A stretch of DNA of 64,000 nt from Phytophthora colocasiae (taxonomy: Eukaryota; Oomycota; Peronosporomycetes; Peronosporales; Peronosporaceae): NCBI GenBank assembly GCA_018806915.1, contig JAGKQI010000049.1, forward strand, positions 1,736,001-1,800,000. Direction: 5' to 3'. Position 1 is the first letter of the stretch; each line of letters opens with the position of its first letter. Made by a program: the position numbers and the translations under genes. The notes beneath the pieces are model-generated. The model was not told where the DNA came from. It did not search any database and saw only the letters and a list, made by a program, of their open reading frames with translations. This document shows positions 19,982-31,430 of the stretch, piece after piece.

Positions 19982-21855
19982 GTGACAGCCTTGGACGCGC
20001 GAAAGAAACCCGTTCCTGACTTCAAGAAACGGCTTTCTGAAGAACATGCTCGTCAGGCTGCCGAGAAAGCTGCAAAGGATACCAGAGTTCTGGATCTCAC
20101 CCGTCCAAGTGCTGAGGCCTCGGAGTCCAAGAGTGAGAGTCCACGGTATCTGTCATACCCATCGAAGCCCAGATTCTGAAATCATCTCCGAAGCGGCCGT
20201 TCAAGTGGGACCTCAAGAATTTGCAGCGTCGTCCTTCCGGACACAAGCCCGTCGAAGACTCGGTGCTTTCGGCGAATGCAGGTTCCAAGGTGGCAAAGTC
20301 TGAAGTGCACAAGAGGCTCCCTGGTAACGTGGTCTGGAAAAAAGTCCGCCCTGACCTCCGCCAAGCTCTGCTGTCTGGGATCAAGTATGATAAGGCCATG
20401 GAGTGGTTAGCGTCTGACAAGGAAGCTCACAGCCTCTTCAGCAGTCCGGTTTTTGTCCAGATGTTGGTGAGTCTGGTATTTTCCCGTCGTCTGGATTCCA
20501 CTCCTTGGGCCAAATACGTCCCTGAGGTCTACTACCAGATGGCTGATGAGGTGGTGGATCGTCACATCTCGGCTGGTACTGAGCCTGCGGCCTGGGGTGA
20601 CCTGGATGGTCACGTGAATTACCCGGAGAGTGATGTTGAGTCCACCGCCGATGACCCCAAGGACGACCCTGATTACAAAGATTCTGGTGTGGTCGAGTGT
20701 GGAGACGAAGATGACGACGGGAGCTCAGATGACGGTGCGTCTGACGACAGCGATTCCGAGAGCGACAAGTCTGAAGACAAGAAGTCTCAAGATAAGAAGT
20801 CTGGGAGCAAGAAGTCTGGGGACAAGAAGTCCGGGAGCAAGAAGTCTAGAGACAAGAAGTCTGATGACCACCCACGTCCTGGCTCCAAGCGTCCCCGGGA
20901 CTCTGATGACGACTCAGACTCTGATGATGGACCTATCATCCCCACCAAGAAGTCCAAGAGAAGTATCGCATCCGTAAAAGCCCACACCAGTCCCAAGTCT
21001 CGCCCGAAATCCACCAGTGGAAGTGGGTCGAAGTCCAAGGGTTCTTCAGGGAAGGCACGTAGTCTGGTATCCAAGCCCTACAATTCTCTGACGGTCAAGG
21101 AGCTCCAGGTGGTGGAAACACCAGACTGTGAGGCATCCTCCTGGTTGTACTATGGCATCAGAGTACAGCGAGTGAGCTCCACTAGGACCACCACTGGCCA
21201 GACATTGGGTTTCCCAGACTACGAGGTACATAAGCACTCATGTGCCATCCTCAAGAAGCGCTGGGACTCTGAGCGGTACTGTGCGGTCATCCGCAAGAAG
21301 CGCGCCCCTTGGGAAGTCATGTTCGACAACAGATTCTCAGAATTTTACTTCCACAAGCGGGACGAACTGGGACCCATGGTGTTGGCTGACGTAGAAGACA
21401 TTGTGCGCAGCATGAAGAAGCACGCCCAAGCCTTCTGGGAGCGAACGCATTGGGTGACCATGGATGTTGAGGCTGACGACAAGTCTGCGGAGCTGCACAA
21501 GTACCGGTCCATGCGCCGAGCCGCCATGATTCGTCAGCATAACGCCCTCATCCGAAAGGTCCTGGGGCACAAAGATTTCCCAGAGTCGTTGCTTTCAGAG
21601 CCTGGCATCTGGGTTGTCCCAGACAAGTCCTGCCCTTGGATCTGGCAAGATCCCAGAGTCGCAGAGCTCGGGGGTCCCAAGCGTCTGAGTCTGGAGGCGT
21701 AACTGGGTGACTTGGACGCTATTGAGCCTGCTCGGATGCAATGGGCCACGGTGAATGTGGACGAAGAGTGGCTCCAGTACGTCCCCGCTGACGTCAAGAA
21801 GGATCATATGACACCTACGGAGCGTTCCCAGAACCCGATATCCCTTCGCTACTGA
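19982..21855 (+). CDS. Antisense ORF b of GyA (K/S/D-rich, nuclear-type)
   Basis: The main frame is 20221-21702 (493 aa), open upstream to about 20135. An adjoining piece at 19982-20179 in another frame shows a frameshift. It contains a helical segment (about residues 35-110), an acidic stretch, a run of KKSG/DKKS repeats (about 185-220), KRPRDSDDDSDSDD and PTKKSKR as likely nuclear signals, then a longer folded-looking C-terminal region rich in Trp and Tyr. After TAA at 21700-21702 the same frame stays open to TGA at 21853-21855, so that TAA may be a recent stop. No known domain recognised. The KRPR plus acidic pattern resembles the antisense ORF of GyB. Confidence 0.5.
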
Positions 21856-22244
21856 AGTTCAGGTGTCCACCATGGTGCCCACGGGAAGGCCGCATTTTTT
21901 TTCGAGAAGCCAAATAGTTGTCTGCATTTGTGACGTAAACCCCTGGCCTCAGTGTAGCTTCCTAATCCCTTAATCTTTCAATATCATTCCCCGTAATCAC
22001 ACTTCTTCTCATCATCTCATTGTTCATAACCTCGTATTCTCCAGCACTTAATTCTCTACAAACTCACTTCCATATTCACATTCACACAGTCGTTTTATAT
22101 AAGCAGTAACATGGTCGATCACGTATCCAAACGCACGAATTTCAGAAATAGGTCTCTGAAAACACGCACTCAGGCTACCACACTCTAAAAGTCAATGTCT
22201 GAAATCCTTCAGATATCAGACTTCCAGATGTGTTTTCAGAGTTA
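21856..22244. other. Spacer between antisense ORFs and pol 3' end of GyA
   Basis: About 390 bp, AT-rich near 21960-22090, with no gene. Both converging transcription units would end here. It contains TCAGAG and TTCAGA words but I see no clear poly(A) signal pair. Confidence 0.4.
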
Positions 22245-23512
22245 TTAGACTCTGGGGTGATCGTCTCCAGCCTGCATCGCCTGAAAACGGGCTCGTGCTC
22301 GTGCACTCTGGTTGAATTCGTAAAGTAATGCTCCACAGTTCAACTTCGATAACGGTAACCACTCAGTTTCATCGTAACCTTTCCACTTAATCAGATATTC
22401 GCGCAGGCGTCTGGACGTCCTGGTACGCTTGTTCCAGCGGGTGTCCAGAATCTTCTCCACTTCATACTCGTCATTTTCAGTATCAGGTTCCTAACTATCT
22501 TCTGGTAACAGGGCGGCGTCAAAATCATCATCTTCTGGAATCTGGAGTTCCACCGTGGGTCGTCTGGGGAACAGAGCCCTTGGCTTCAGACGGCTCACAT
22601 GCACCCAGGGGTTCACGCGGTAGCCGGTATCTTCAACCTTGAGTCGTACTCTGAAATCGTCCAGCATCTCCTCGATCCTGAAGGGTCCGTGCCACATGTG
22701 TGCTAGTTTTCTGCTCAATCCCGTTTGTACCTTAGGGATGTAGAGCCATACGGCGTCGCCTATAGCGAAACCTGACTTCAGACGCTCTGATAACTCGTTC
22801 CGCTTTCTGGTCTGTTCTTGAGACCGGTCACGCTTTGCCTTCTTCTGGAGATCTTCGGCACATGCCAGAACATAGCTATAGTCTCGTTGTATCTTCCTTC
22901 TCCATTCGTACGCTCCTGAGTCGTCGATGGCTTGGGTCCAAGCATAGCGGACACCGTCCCGTGAGCATCCCAACCATGTACCAGGTAGAAAGGCGTTTCC
23001 AGACGGGTGGCATCGAATGACGTATTCAGGGCAAACATCAGACGTTCGGCGTGATCATCCCAGTCACTTTGATCAGCTTCAGAGATATATGCTTTAATCG
23101 CACGCACCACAGTCTGTACTGATCTCTCTTGCTGGCCGTTGGCTTGAGGCCGGTATCCTAGAGTAGCTCGTTGTCTGCTACCCAAAAGTTCCCTGAAACA
23201 CTTGAACACCTCACTCATAAAGCGAGGATCTTGATCATGACGAATCAGAGAGCTAGCTCCAAAGTTTCTGAAAACGCGCTCCTCATAAGCCTCTGCTACA
23301 TCCTGAGCAGTGGTGACACTCATTGGCTTGCACATCACGTATCCTGAAAACATATCCTGGAACAGCAAGAGAAATATGTTTCCACGTGCTGATTTCGGCA
23401 TGTGGGTCACAAAATCCATAGACACCACTTCAAATGGCCGGCTGGGCTCAATATTTCCAGGGGACGGTCCAGGATTGGGGGTCGCCCCTTGCCACTGGCA
23501 CAGTCCACGCAT
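22245..23512 (-). pseudogene. GyA integrase core, GPY/F-like module and chromodomain, broken
   Basis: This continues the long pol ORF after a frameshift near 23480. The integrase core shows VVSMDFVTHMP (first Asp), RHDQDPRFMS (second Asp) and NGQQERSVQT (Glu). A second frameshift near 22975 leads to a GPY/F-like segment (MWHGPFRI, VHVSRLKP). An in-frame TAG at 22493-22491 precedes a chromodomain-like tail (EKILDTRW...YLIKWKGYDETEWLP) ending at 22245. The chromodomain would direct integration to modified chromatin. With two frameshifts and a stop, integrase from this copy is inactive. Confidence 0.85.
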
Positions 23513-26500
23513 TCCTTCACAAATCTCTCCACATCCGCATACATACCCAACCAGTAAAACTCCGAACTCAGCTTCTCAAAGGTTCTCCTGATTCCTTGAT
23601 GTCCACCTTGGTAGTCTTCATGAGCATAGTGTAACAGGTCTGGATACAAGTCTCTGGGAACCACCAGTCTGAGTTCGTCAACATTGTCCCGGGGCCGCTC
23701 TCGAGTAGCGCGACTCAGGCGATATAGTACATTTCTAGAATCCAGAACGAAGTCCTCAGCAACTCTGGCAAGTTTCCTGACTCGGGGTCGTGGTAAATCT
23801 CCCACGTCGCCTTTCAGAAACTTCATGAGTTCAACCAAGTACGGGTCCTGGCTCTGATGCGCCTTGATCCGTCGCCAGCGTTCTGCCTGGAACTCCAAAG
23901 GCCCCAAAGGTTCTCGTTCGTCATCATCCTCAGGCAGATTAGCGTCAGGCGGAGCTTGAGCACGGGTTACAGCAATCAATACTCTGACCGATCGAGGCAG
24001 GGGTGCGGATTCCGGACCAGGAGCATCTTCAGACCCTGGAGACGCATTATGATTTTCAGAGTCTGGTATCTTTGACTCTTGAGCTTCCATGTTCGGGACG
24101 GGGCGAGGCTTCATCAGTCTCTCATGAACCTTGGATACCAGTCGCAGGTGCATAAGTTCATCCTCATCTTGTACTCGCCAAGCTTCCCCAAGGGTCAAAG
24201 TCTTCGAGGTCAGGTAATCTGCCGCTTGGTTGAACTCGCGCTTCACATGTACCAACTTCAGAGTCTGAAACTTGGTTTTCAGAGACTCAAATTCGGCTAA
24301 CCTCCGTTGCAAGTTAGGCTGATTGCAGTTGATCAGTCCCTGAGCCTGTTGTATCGCGATGCGTGAGTCTCCCACAACCACCAGCTCCTGTATTTCGTGC
24401 TCGAGCGCCATCTTCAGACCATAATTCAGGCCACAGTATTCTGAATCGTTCACCGTGACGTCCGACAGGGGGAATCCTCGGGCGTCTAGAACACTCCACC
24501 CCGGGAGTTCCCAGAGTATACACCCACAGCTTCCTAGACGAGTAGACGTCTTTGCGGCACCATCAAAACTCAGAACATAACCCTGATAATCTGCTTCCAA
24601 CATTTCCACACTGATAGGAACTGGCGGCTTGACTCGTCCCTTGACTGGGATCAGATTTTCAGAGACTTCGTCCAGATGCTCCCGGGGGGTAATGCCTGCG
24701 CCGAGTATAGCTGGGAGTCCGTCTTCATCACGCTGAATCCGGCGAATCTCCAAGTTCCACTGCGACAACTTCAGACCCCACTTGACATTTCTGCCGTCGG
24801 TGGAACTCGATGTCAGCAACCATTTCAGGACAGAGTATCTGGTATAAACCACAATCACCGGACTTGACTCCACCAGAGCTCTGAAGTTTTCCAAAACTCT
24901 GAGGATCGCAATCACTTCCTTCTCAGCGATATGATACCTGAGTTCGGCGTCGTTCAGGACACGACCCGTGAACCGGACCGGGTGTATTATTCCCTCATAT
25001 TCTTGTCCCAAGACTGCTGAAGCAGCCCAAGGGTTCGCATGCGGAATGACAACAAACGGTCTGGTTCGGTCTGGATGTCGGAGTAGTGGGGTAGAGACTA
25101 TCTTGCGTTTCAGAATCTCGAATGCCTCTTTCGCACGAGTCAGGTCTCGTCCAGCACGAATCTGCTCGTCTGTCAACTCATAGAGAGTAGCAGCGATCAC
25201 CGGTAAATCCTCAATAAACTTGTTGTAATAATTGAGGCTTCCCATGAAACTCTGTACTCCCTTCAACGTAGACGAAAATGGCAGTTCTTCAACTCCTTTG
25301 ACAATCTTGGGCGTTGCCCTCAGACCCTCGGCACTGATTTCGTGGGATAGGTACGGTATCGACAACTTCCCGAACTCGCTTTTGGGCAAACTCACAGAAA
25401 TGTTCCAATAGCGAAGTCTGAAAAGCAGGGCGTTCAAGTCGTCACATAATTGGTCCCAAGTCGGTGCTCCATGTGCGATGTCGTCGATGTATGAACTCCT
25501 CCCCAGGACTGGGCCCATGCATGTGGGGACGGGGATATTCCTCTGAAAGACGGTCATATGGCTTGTGAGTGCTGGCATCTCTGAAATCGGAGTATGGTTC
25601 TCAGAGTCTGAAAGATGCTTCTCAGAGTCCTGAGGCTGGAGTTGTAGGAATTCCAGAACCTCCACATCAACTTCAGCTTCTTCTTCTGGTGACAGTCTCA
25701 CGAATCCCCACAGGCAATTGTCCAACATAGCCTGATACACAAGAAGGGCATTCTTCAGACCAAACGGCATCCTTACCCACTGAAAATGCCCAAACGGGCA
25801 GATGAAGGCTGATATCAGCCGTGCACGCTCCGTCATCCTGATCGCCCAGAAACCGCTAGCCATATCCAGACTCATGAACCACATAGCAGCCTCAAAACCG
25901 ATTAGGAGGTCGTCAATAAGAGGTAGAGGGTAGCGCGACAGTTGAATGAAGCCATTCACAATGCGATAGTCGATGCACATTCGTATGTCAACACCATTCT
26001 TCTTGAGAACGATCACAATAGGAGATGCCCACGGGGAGTTAGAGTACTCGATCAAACCAGTTTCCAGGAGTTTCTTTAGAAGTTCGTATACCTTCAGCAT
26101 GAGATGAGGAGCGACGGATCTCGGACGTTGAGCTACCGGTTTGGCATCTCCCACATCCAGATCACAGACCACGCCCCTTGCCGGTGCGGGTGCTGCATTG
26201 CCATCTCCCAGGAATATTTTCCTGTGGTGCCTCAGAATATCACGCAGTTTCTTCTCCATTTCTGGGGACGTCTTTCCCGGCTCTCCAACATCAGCGCTAT
26301 CAATATCACACTCTGGTGTCAACTCTTCCAGTTCTGGTAGCATGACCAATTGATCGCGTAATTGGGCAAGGAGTTCTGTGCCTTCCCGCATATACACACC
26401 TGGCTCCAAGTCTAATTCTTCGCTCGAAACGTTCATACACCGCTCGTATTCCACTCGTAACTTTTCTATCGGCGTTCCAGGCATCCCCTGAATGGGGATA

Positions 26501-27864
26501 TCCCAAGATTCATCCATTAAGTCGAAATCATCCGCGGGTAACTCAGGGGTCTGAGGGTCACCTAAGAGACACTCAGGCTTTGAGTCAAGGACGTCATCGT
26601 CGATAGTAACAGACGGGTCACCAGGGTTTGTATGTGAAGTACTTTCAGAGAACGTTTCCAAATCTCTGGTATCTGTACTGATGTCCGCACTTCCCGTTGA
26701 TTCACCATAACAACCATCCTCCGTCTGGGTGAATGCGTCCAGGGCGAAGCGTACTCGTTTCACGGTCGGTGGTGACTCTGGTTTCACGAACTGCACTCGA
26801 GCGTTATCAAACCTTGGACGTTGCAGTATTTCAGTCGGCCATGGGTAGTCTGGGCGATCTACACACGGGGGTTGCGGCATCAGAGCCTCTAACTCCGCCT
26901 CTCTCTTCATACGTTTCTTAGTCTCTGGTGACGGGGTGCTTTCCAGAATCAGAACTTCCCAGTCACGATAAGCAGCGGAACCTGGACGCACGAAACGTCC
27001 ATGCCTTGGGAAGAAACCATATTCCACGATCCTCGCAACATCGGAGAGTTCATTGACCCACGTGTTCTTATCAGAGATATTTACCACGCGAGCCGCATAG
27101 ATCAGCTGGGTAACCCAGCGATCACCGCGTCCGGCCCACACGACTTCCCTCTGGGGGTTCGTTGGGCCATAGTCAATTCGGACAATAAACTCCTCACCCG
27201 GACTCAGAAGGACAGCCTCGCTGGGTCTAACCGACCTGTTACGACCAATGTGATCACCAGGTTCCCAATTACACATCATCACCACTACCTCGTCTGGTAA
27301 CGACACCAGACCTTCACGAGCACTAATTCTCACTCCCGCAGCAAACATAAAACCCATTCCCAGAAGCACGTCAATTCCTTCACCGATATTCGCGACCCAA
27401 ACATCCACAATATATACCACTCTTGGCCCAAGCGTCAATTTGATCTCAGCGCTGGCACCAATATATGTTGGAACACCACCCATTCCAGACACCTTGGTCT
27501 GCTTATGCGACTTAAGTCTGAGTCCGAGCTTACGCGCAAAGTCGTAACTCAGAATATTTATGGTCGCACCAGTATCCAAGAGAATCTTGGTCCGATGGTC
27601 ATTCACAGCACCATACACCATCACCACATCCCTCTTTGACCGATCAGGGTACTTATCCTCCCACCAGCCATAACACTCGCCATCCTTCAACCTGAACGAC
27701 ACTGTGTCGTCTGGTGTCTGGTCGGTGTCTTCGGTGATCTCAGGTAACTCGTTCCCTGAGTTTCCCGAAGGTATGGTCGATTCTTGGGCAAAAGTAGTCA
27801 TGTATTGTTGAATGTTATCTTGAGTTTTTCTCAGCTCTGGTCCTACACACACTAGAACACACAA
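23407..27864 (-). CDS. GyA pol: protease, reverse transcriptase, two RNase H domains, integrase zinc finger
   Basis: A 1485-aa ORF. Aspartic protease ILLDTGATI is at about residues 94-102. Reverse transcriptase follows at about 590-850, with WVRMPFGLKNA and the catalytic YIDD (about 790). The first RNase H region (about 930-1050) is degenerate: the usual DAS is HAN and YTDH is YTRY. A second, cellular/archaeal-type RNase H follows (about 1095-1230) with intact FDGAA, SEY, GDS and NQAADYL. The integrase HHCC finger (HEDYQGGHQG...CVDC) ends the frame before a frameshift. Extra RNase H domains are known in plant Tat and some oomycete Gypsy lineages. Confidence 0.93.
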   Translation of the reverse strand: MCVLVCVGPELRKTQDNIQQYMTTFAQESTIPSGNSGNELPEITEDTDQTPDDTVSFRLKDGECYGWWEDKYPDRSKRDVVMVYGAVNDHRTKILLDTGATINILSYDFARKLGLRLKSHKQTKVSGMGGVPTYIGASAEIKLTLGPRVVYIVDVWVANIGEGIDVLLGMGFMFAAGVRISAREGLVSLPDEVVVMMCNWEPGDHIGRNRSVRPSEAVLLSPGEEFIVRIDYGPTNPQREVVWAGRGDRWVTQLIYAARVVNISDKNTWVNELSDVARIVEYGFFPRHGRFVRPGSAAYRDWEVLILESTPSPETKKRMKREAELEALMPQPPCVDRPDYPWPTEILQRPRFDNARVQFVKPESPPTVKRVRFALDAFTQTEDGCYGESTGSADISTDTRDLETFSESTSHTNPGDPSVTIDDDVLDSKPECLLGDPQTPELPADDFDLMDESWDIPIQGMPGTPIEKLRVEYERCMNVSSEELDLEPGVYMREGTELLAQLRDQLVMLPELEELTPECDIDSADVGEPGKTSPEMEKKLRDILRHHRKIFLGDGNAAPAPARGVVCDLDVGDAKPVAQRPRSVAPHLMLKVYELLKKLLETGLIEYSNSPWASPIVIVLKKNGVDIRMCIDYRIVNGFIQLSRYPLPLIDDLLIGFEAAMWFMSLDMASGFWAIRMTERARLISAFICPFGHFQWVRMPFGLKNALLVYQAMLDNCLWGFVRLSPEEEAEVDVEVLEFLQLQPQDSEKHLSDSENHTPISEMPALTSHMTVFQRNIPVPTCMGPVLGRSSYIDDIAHGAPTWDQLCDDLNALLFRLRYWNISVSLPKSEFGKLSIPYLSHEISAEGLRATPKIVKGVEELPFSSTLKGVQSFMGSLNYYNKFIEDLPVIAATLYELTDEQIRAGRDLTRAKEAFEILKRKIVSTPLLRHPDRTRPFVVIPHANPWAASAVLGQEYEGIIHPVRFTGRVLNDAELRYHIAEKEVIAILRVLENFRALVESSPVIVVYTRYSVLKWLLTSSSTDGRNVKWGLKLSQWNLEIRRIQRDEDGLPAILGAGITPREHLDEVSENLIPVKGRVKPPVPISVEMLEADYQGYVLSFDGAAKTSTRLGSCGCILWELPGWSVLDARGFPLSDVTVNDSEYCGLNYGLKMALEHEIQELVVVGDSRIAIQQAQGLINCNQPNLQRRLAEFESLKTKFQTLKLVHVKREFNQAADYLTSKTLTLGEAWRVQDEDELMHLRLVSKVHERLMKPRPVPNMEAQESKIPDSENHNASPGSEDAPGPESAPLPRSVRVLIAVTRAQAPPDANLPEDDDEREPLGPLEFQAERWRRIKAHQSQDPYLVELMKFLKGDVGDLPRPRVRKLARVAEDFVLDSRNVLYRLSRATRERPRDNVDELRLVVPRDLYPDLLHYAHEDYQGGHQGIRRTFEKLSSEFYWLGMYADVERFVKECVDCASGKGRPPILDRPLEILSPAGHLKWCLWIL

Positions 27865-27917
27865 CTCTGGGGTAACGCCATGCCCGGCGCGTTTCGGATC
27901 CCCATCCGACGGGCATA

Positions 27918-30900
27918 TTAGTTTAACGGCTTCCCAGAGTCTGCCTCATCACCCAGGCGTTTCTCCCGTAGGTGGTTTGGCATGTCCTTGAGTGCACCTT
28001 GTCGAGCGAGTTGCTTGAGTGCTTCCAGAGTTTTCAGATCTTCACAGTGTTTTCCAGGGTGTACTTTTCCGCATACTTCACAGGGGGGCACCCGACACAT
28101 TCGACTCGGGTGTCCCTTCTCCTGACATCGGTCACACGTGACGTCTCTCCAGCAATCTTCCTCTGAGTGTCCTGAGCGTTGACACTTTTCACAGAACTTG
28201 TTCCAGTAGCCACTATTTTCATGACGCCTCTGGTGGAATCCTTGACCTGACGATCCCGACGGGGACTGGGGCGGCGGACGCCATCCCATGTTATCCATCA
28301 CTCGATATACTTCATTCGTCAGAGTCTGCGTCCAATCTGCACTTGGTGGAGCCTTTGAATTGTTTGAAGATGCTTGCGCAGTACTCTCATCACGGGTAGA
28401 CTCTGAAGTCGCACTTGGAGGTCTGGAATCACCCGTCTGATCTCTGGTATCCTGATTGGATTTCAGAGATTCCTTATGATTTTCAGAGTTTTCAGAGTCA
28501 TAGTCTTCCGAATCCATATCTCTTGCGACATACGTCCGATGCACACGCTTGGGCTTGAACTGTCCTCGCGGAATATTGTCAGCCCGGAAATCTCGAGACT
28601 TGGCAGGGGTCATCTCTTGGTCACCAGTTCGCCACACATCTTCATCTTGCTGCAACGCATATTCCAAGTCTGAAATTCGTCGAAATCTCTGACCTTGTAG
28701 CGACGTTTTCAGGCGTGCATGCTTAAGTTTCGTGATGAATCGCAGTACATGCTTCTCAAGACGCTTGGACGACTTCCGGAAATCGATGTCAGCTTTTCCA
28801 GCGGCAAAATTAAGTCGGTAGAAAAATTCAAGCGGGGTCTCAGAGTCTTTCATAGTCATAGTGAAGTATCTCTCAGAATACGATGACCGAGCTTTGCAAA
28901 AACGTTTCTTGAACTCTGAAGACAGCTCTTTCCAGTCACGGGACACACTTTTGGGAAGCTGGTTAAACCAGTCTCGCGCAGAAACAGGGAGCTTCAACTT
29001 AAGTTCCTGGATGCGCGTCTTAGTCGACCAACCTCCTTGAGAAGCCATATTCGTAAACCGCTCCCACCAGTGGACACGTTCCCTGAGGGTAGCTCTGGGG
29101 TCAAATTCTCCAAGGTTGTTCGAATTCATGAACGGCCTTAGCGTCAGAAGTGTGGTTCCGGCTTGCGCTTGAGTTGCTGCCGTCAAATTCACCACTTCAC
29201 CTGGCTCCGAGCTCTCCGATGACGAGCTCGCAGAGTCTGAACTTGAATCGTCAGAGTCTCCACCAGAGTCTGGCGCTCTATCATGACGCTTCGCTATGCG
29301 AGACGCTCTTCGATCTCCATTAGGCCGTCTAGCTTCAGTTCTCTGCGGCGGATCTCGTCTCGGAGTAGGCGCACGTCTGGTATCACCCTTGGTCTCTGTC
29401 ACCGGGGTCGCTTGAGTCACCTGGGTGGCCGTAGCAGTAGTAGCGCCGCCATTCCTCTCCGCCTTCACTCGCTTCGTTCCCGTGCTTCGTGCAGGGGTGC
29501 CTTGCTGTAAGGTTGCAACCTCTCGAGATTCCGTCTTGAGAGCCGGTGAATGTGACATGGGTTCAACCCCAACCCTTCTTGCGTCACTTCTGATTTCCGA
29601 CCCGGATACTGGATACATAGTTGCAACTTCAGGGTTGCCGGTATGTAACACTTGGTTTGAAGTTGCTGAATCAGGGTGACCGACCCTTCGCGCCTCTTGA
29701 ATTTGGGATAATGTCGCTCGAAGGTTTCTCAACTGACCGGCTTGGAACCGTTGCATGTTCTGAGAACTTTCTTTCTCCCTGTCGCGCTCGGCTTCCATGA
29801 CTTTCATTTGCTGCTGTAAGGCTTCCATTTGAGAAATCCAGTCTCGTTTCATCTCGTCAGTCGCACGCGCACGTTCGGCTTCGGTCTCGGCCTCTTTCTG
29901 TCGCCAGCGTTCAGCAAACACTGATTCCAGACGTTGGTTTTCAGAGTTCTGGAGCTCCGTTTTCAGAGTTTCCAACTCTGCCGCGCTGCGATCCCTAAGC
30001 TTGTTTTCAGATACCAGACTTCTGCGTTCTTCAGCGTCGTCGGCACGTCTCTCAGCCTCCAGCCTCGCGTTTTCCGACTTCAACAAGCGCTCGGTGAGCG
30101 TCTGAATTTCGCGCCTTGCCTCCAAGTCACGTTGCTCTCGACGACGATCGCGTTCCATGGACTCCAAGCGTTCTCGGGCCAAGAACTCCATCTGCGCTTG
30201 CTCCATCCGGCTTTGCCACTCCTGCTGTTGCCTCATGACGTTCAACTCGATCTGGGCAGGCCCTGATCTCTGAGAACTTCGAGCTTCAGACTTCGTACGA
30301 CTCGACGCGATGGAACTCAAGTGTCGGGACGGTGGTCTCGGAAGGTCTTCACTCTTCACACTTTGGCGGTGGCTCTGGTGACTTTCGCTTCGGGTGGAGA
30401 CAGATACAGGCGGAATCTCCGGAGTCAATTGTCTGAAATCCCGTGAAGAACTTCCGACAGACACCTGGTTTCCAGACTTCGAGTCCGGCACTTCTGGTTT
30501 CTCTTCCGGCATGTCGACATCTTCGAACTCTGGTTTCACTGGTAGCAGCGTTCGCGTCACTTGGATCCCCATGCCTTCAGAGACTGTTCCTCCTACATCA
30601 GCGCCTTGAGCGATTAACGCCAGACTTCCTGTAGGCAGCGGCATATGTGATGCCGCCCCTCGACTCATGGACATCAAGGACGAGTCCGTAGAGCTTCCGC
30701 GTGAAGTCTGGAATCCCGACGACTGATCATCCGAGGTCCCAATGACACTGGGAATTGGCACGTCCGACATCCGAGTCTGAGAGGTGCTGTGATCTTCGGA
30801 CATTGGATTTTCAGACTCCGGTCGCGTGTTATCAGAGCGATTCTCGTACTGCGGCAGTGAAGACAGCGATGGCGTCGATAAAGCTGACGGTGTCGACGGG

Positions 30901-31403
30901 ATTTGTGGGCGCGGCGGTCTCTGCTGTAAGCGCTTGGACTGCGGCGGCTCGTCACTGCTGAAACCATCAGAACTGTGCGTCACTCGGAGTCCGGTCACCC
31001 GGAGTCGCATGATCAGTCGTTGTCCTTGTAGGTCAGCATCTTTGTCAGGCAATACACTGTCTGCTTCGTTCTTGCTTGTTGTGTCTTCTCGCTTCATGCT
31101 TTCTGGGAGTCGGCAAATTTGTAACCTGGCGGTCACTGTAGCCCACTCAACCAATTCCACTGCGAGTCGACTCTGAAGTTCGGACGCCACACTGCGTATT
31201 TGAGACCCAACGACGGCTGACGCCTGCGTCCGAGACCAGGTTGGGAGGAGGTTCTGGAATTCGAAACCTGCCTCGTACAACATTGTCTGAAGAACAGCCA
31301 CACACTCCGGTGCTGTCAACGTGCTCATCGGAATCTCAACATAAGATAGGTCTTGGATCCAACCAAAACCATGACGCTTCACGTGAAACTCTGAGATCCA
31401 CAT
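27918..31403 (-). CDS. GyA gag-like protein with three zinc knuckles (1161 aa)
   Basis: The long N-terminal half is disordered and Ser/Pro-rich. A coiled coil with many Arg, Glu and Gln spans about residues 385-590. The capsid-like Gag core begins near 740 (WWERFTNMASQGGW, then DWFNQLP). Three CCHC-type knuckles lie at about 1071-1120: CEKCQRSGHSEEDC, CDRCQEKGHPSRMC and CEVCGKVHPGKHC. Several SUMO-acceptor-like motifs occur in the first 700 residues (VKPE, VKSE, LKTE, VKAE). It is intact and separated from pol by 53 bp with a frame change. It would package element RNA. Confidence 0.9.
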   Translation of the reverse strand: MWISEFHVKRHGFGWIQDLSYVEIPMSTLTAPECVAVLQTMLYEAGFEFQNLLPTWSRTQASAVVGSQIRSVASELQSRLAVELVEWATVTARLQICRLPESMKREDTTSKNEADSVLPDKDADLQGQRLIMRLRVTGLRVTHSSDGFSSDEPPQSKRLQQRPPRPQIPSTPSALSTPSLSSLPQYENRSDNTRPESENPMSEDHSTSQTRMSDVPIPSVIGTSDDQSSGFQTSRGSSTDSSLMSMSRGAASHMPLPTGSLALIAQGADVGGTVSEGMGIQVTRTLLPVKPEFEDVDMPEEKPEVPDSKSGNQVSVGSSSRDFRQLTPEIPPVSVSTRSESHQSHRQSVKSEDLPRPPSRHLSSIASSRTKSEARSSQRSGPAQIELNVMRQQQEWQSRMEQAQMEFLARERLESMERDRRREQRDLEARREIQTLTERLLKSENARLEAERRADDAEERRSLVSENKLRDRSAAELETLKTELQNSENQRLESVFAERWRQKEAETEAERARATDEMKRDWISQMEALQQQMKVMEAERDREKESSQNMQRFQAGQLRNLRATLSQIQEARRVGHPDSATSNQVLHTGNPEVATMYPVSGSEIRSDARRVGVEPMSHSPALKTESREVATLQQGTPARSTGTKRVKAERNGGATTATATQVTQATPVTETKGDTRRAPTPRRDPPQRTEARRPNGDRRASRIAKRHDRAPDSGGDSDDSSSDSASSSSESSEPGEVVNLTAATQAQAGTTLLTLRPFMNSNNLGEFDPRATLRERVHWWERFTNMASQGGWSTKTRIQELKLKLPVSARDWFNQLPKSVSRDWKELSSEFKKRFCKARSSYSERYFTMTMKDSETPLEFFYRLNFAAGKADIDFRKSSKRLEKHVLRFITKLKHARLKTSLQGQRFRRISDLEYALQQDEDVWRTGDQEMTPAKSRDFRADNIPRGQFKPKRVHRTYVARDMDSEDYDSENSENHKESLKSNQDTRDQTGDSRPPSATSESTRDESTAQASSNNSKAPPSADWTQTLTNEVYRVMDNMGWRPPPQSPSGSSGQGFHQRRHENSGYWNKFCEKCQRSGHSEEDCWRDVTCDRCQEKGHPSRMCRVPPCEVCGKVHPGKHCEDLKTLEALKQLARQGALKDMPNHLREKRLGDEADSGKPLN

Positions 31404-31430
31404 ATCCTCAGGGAAGACAGAGGAACATCG

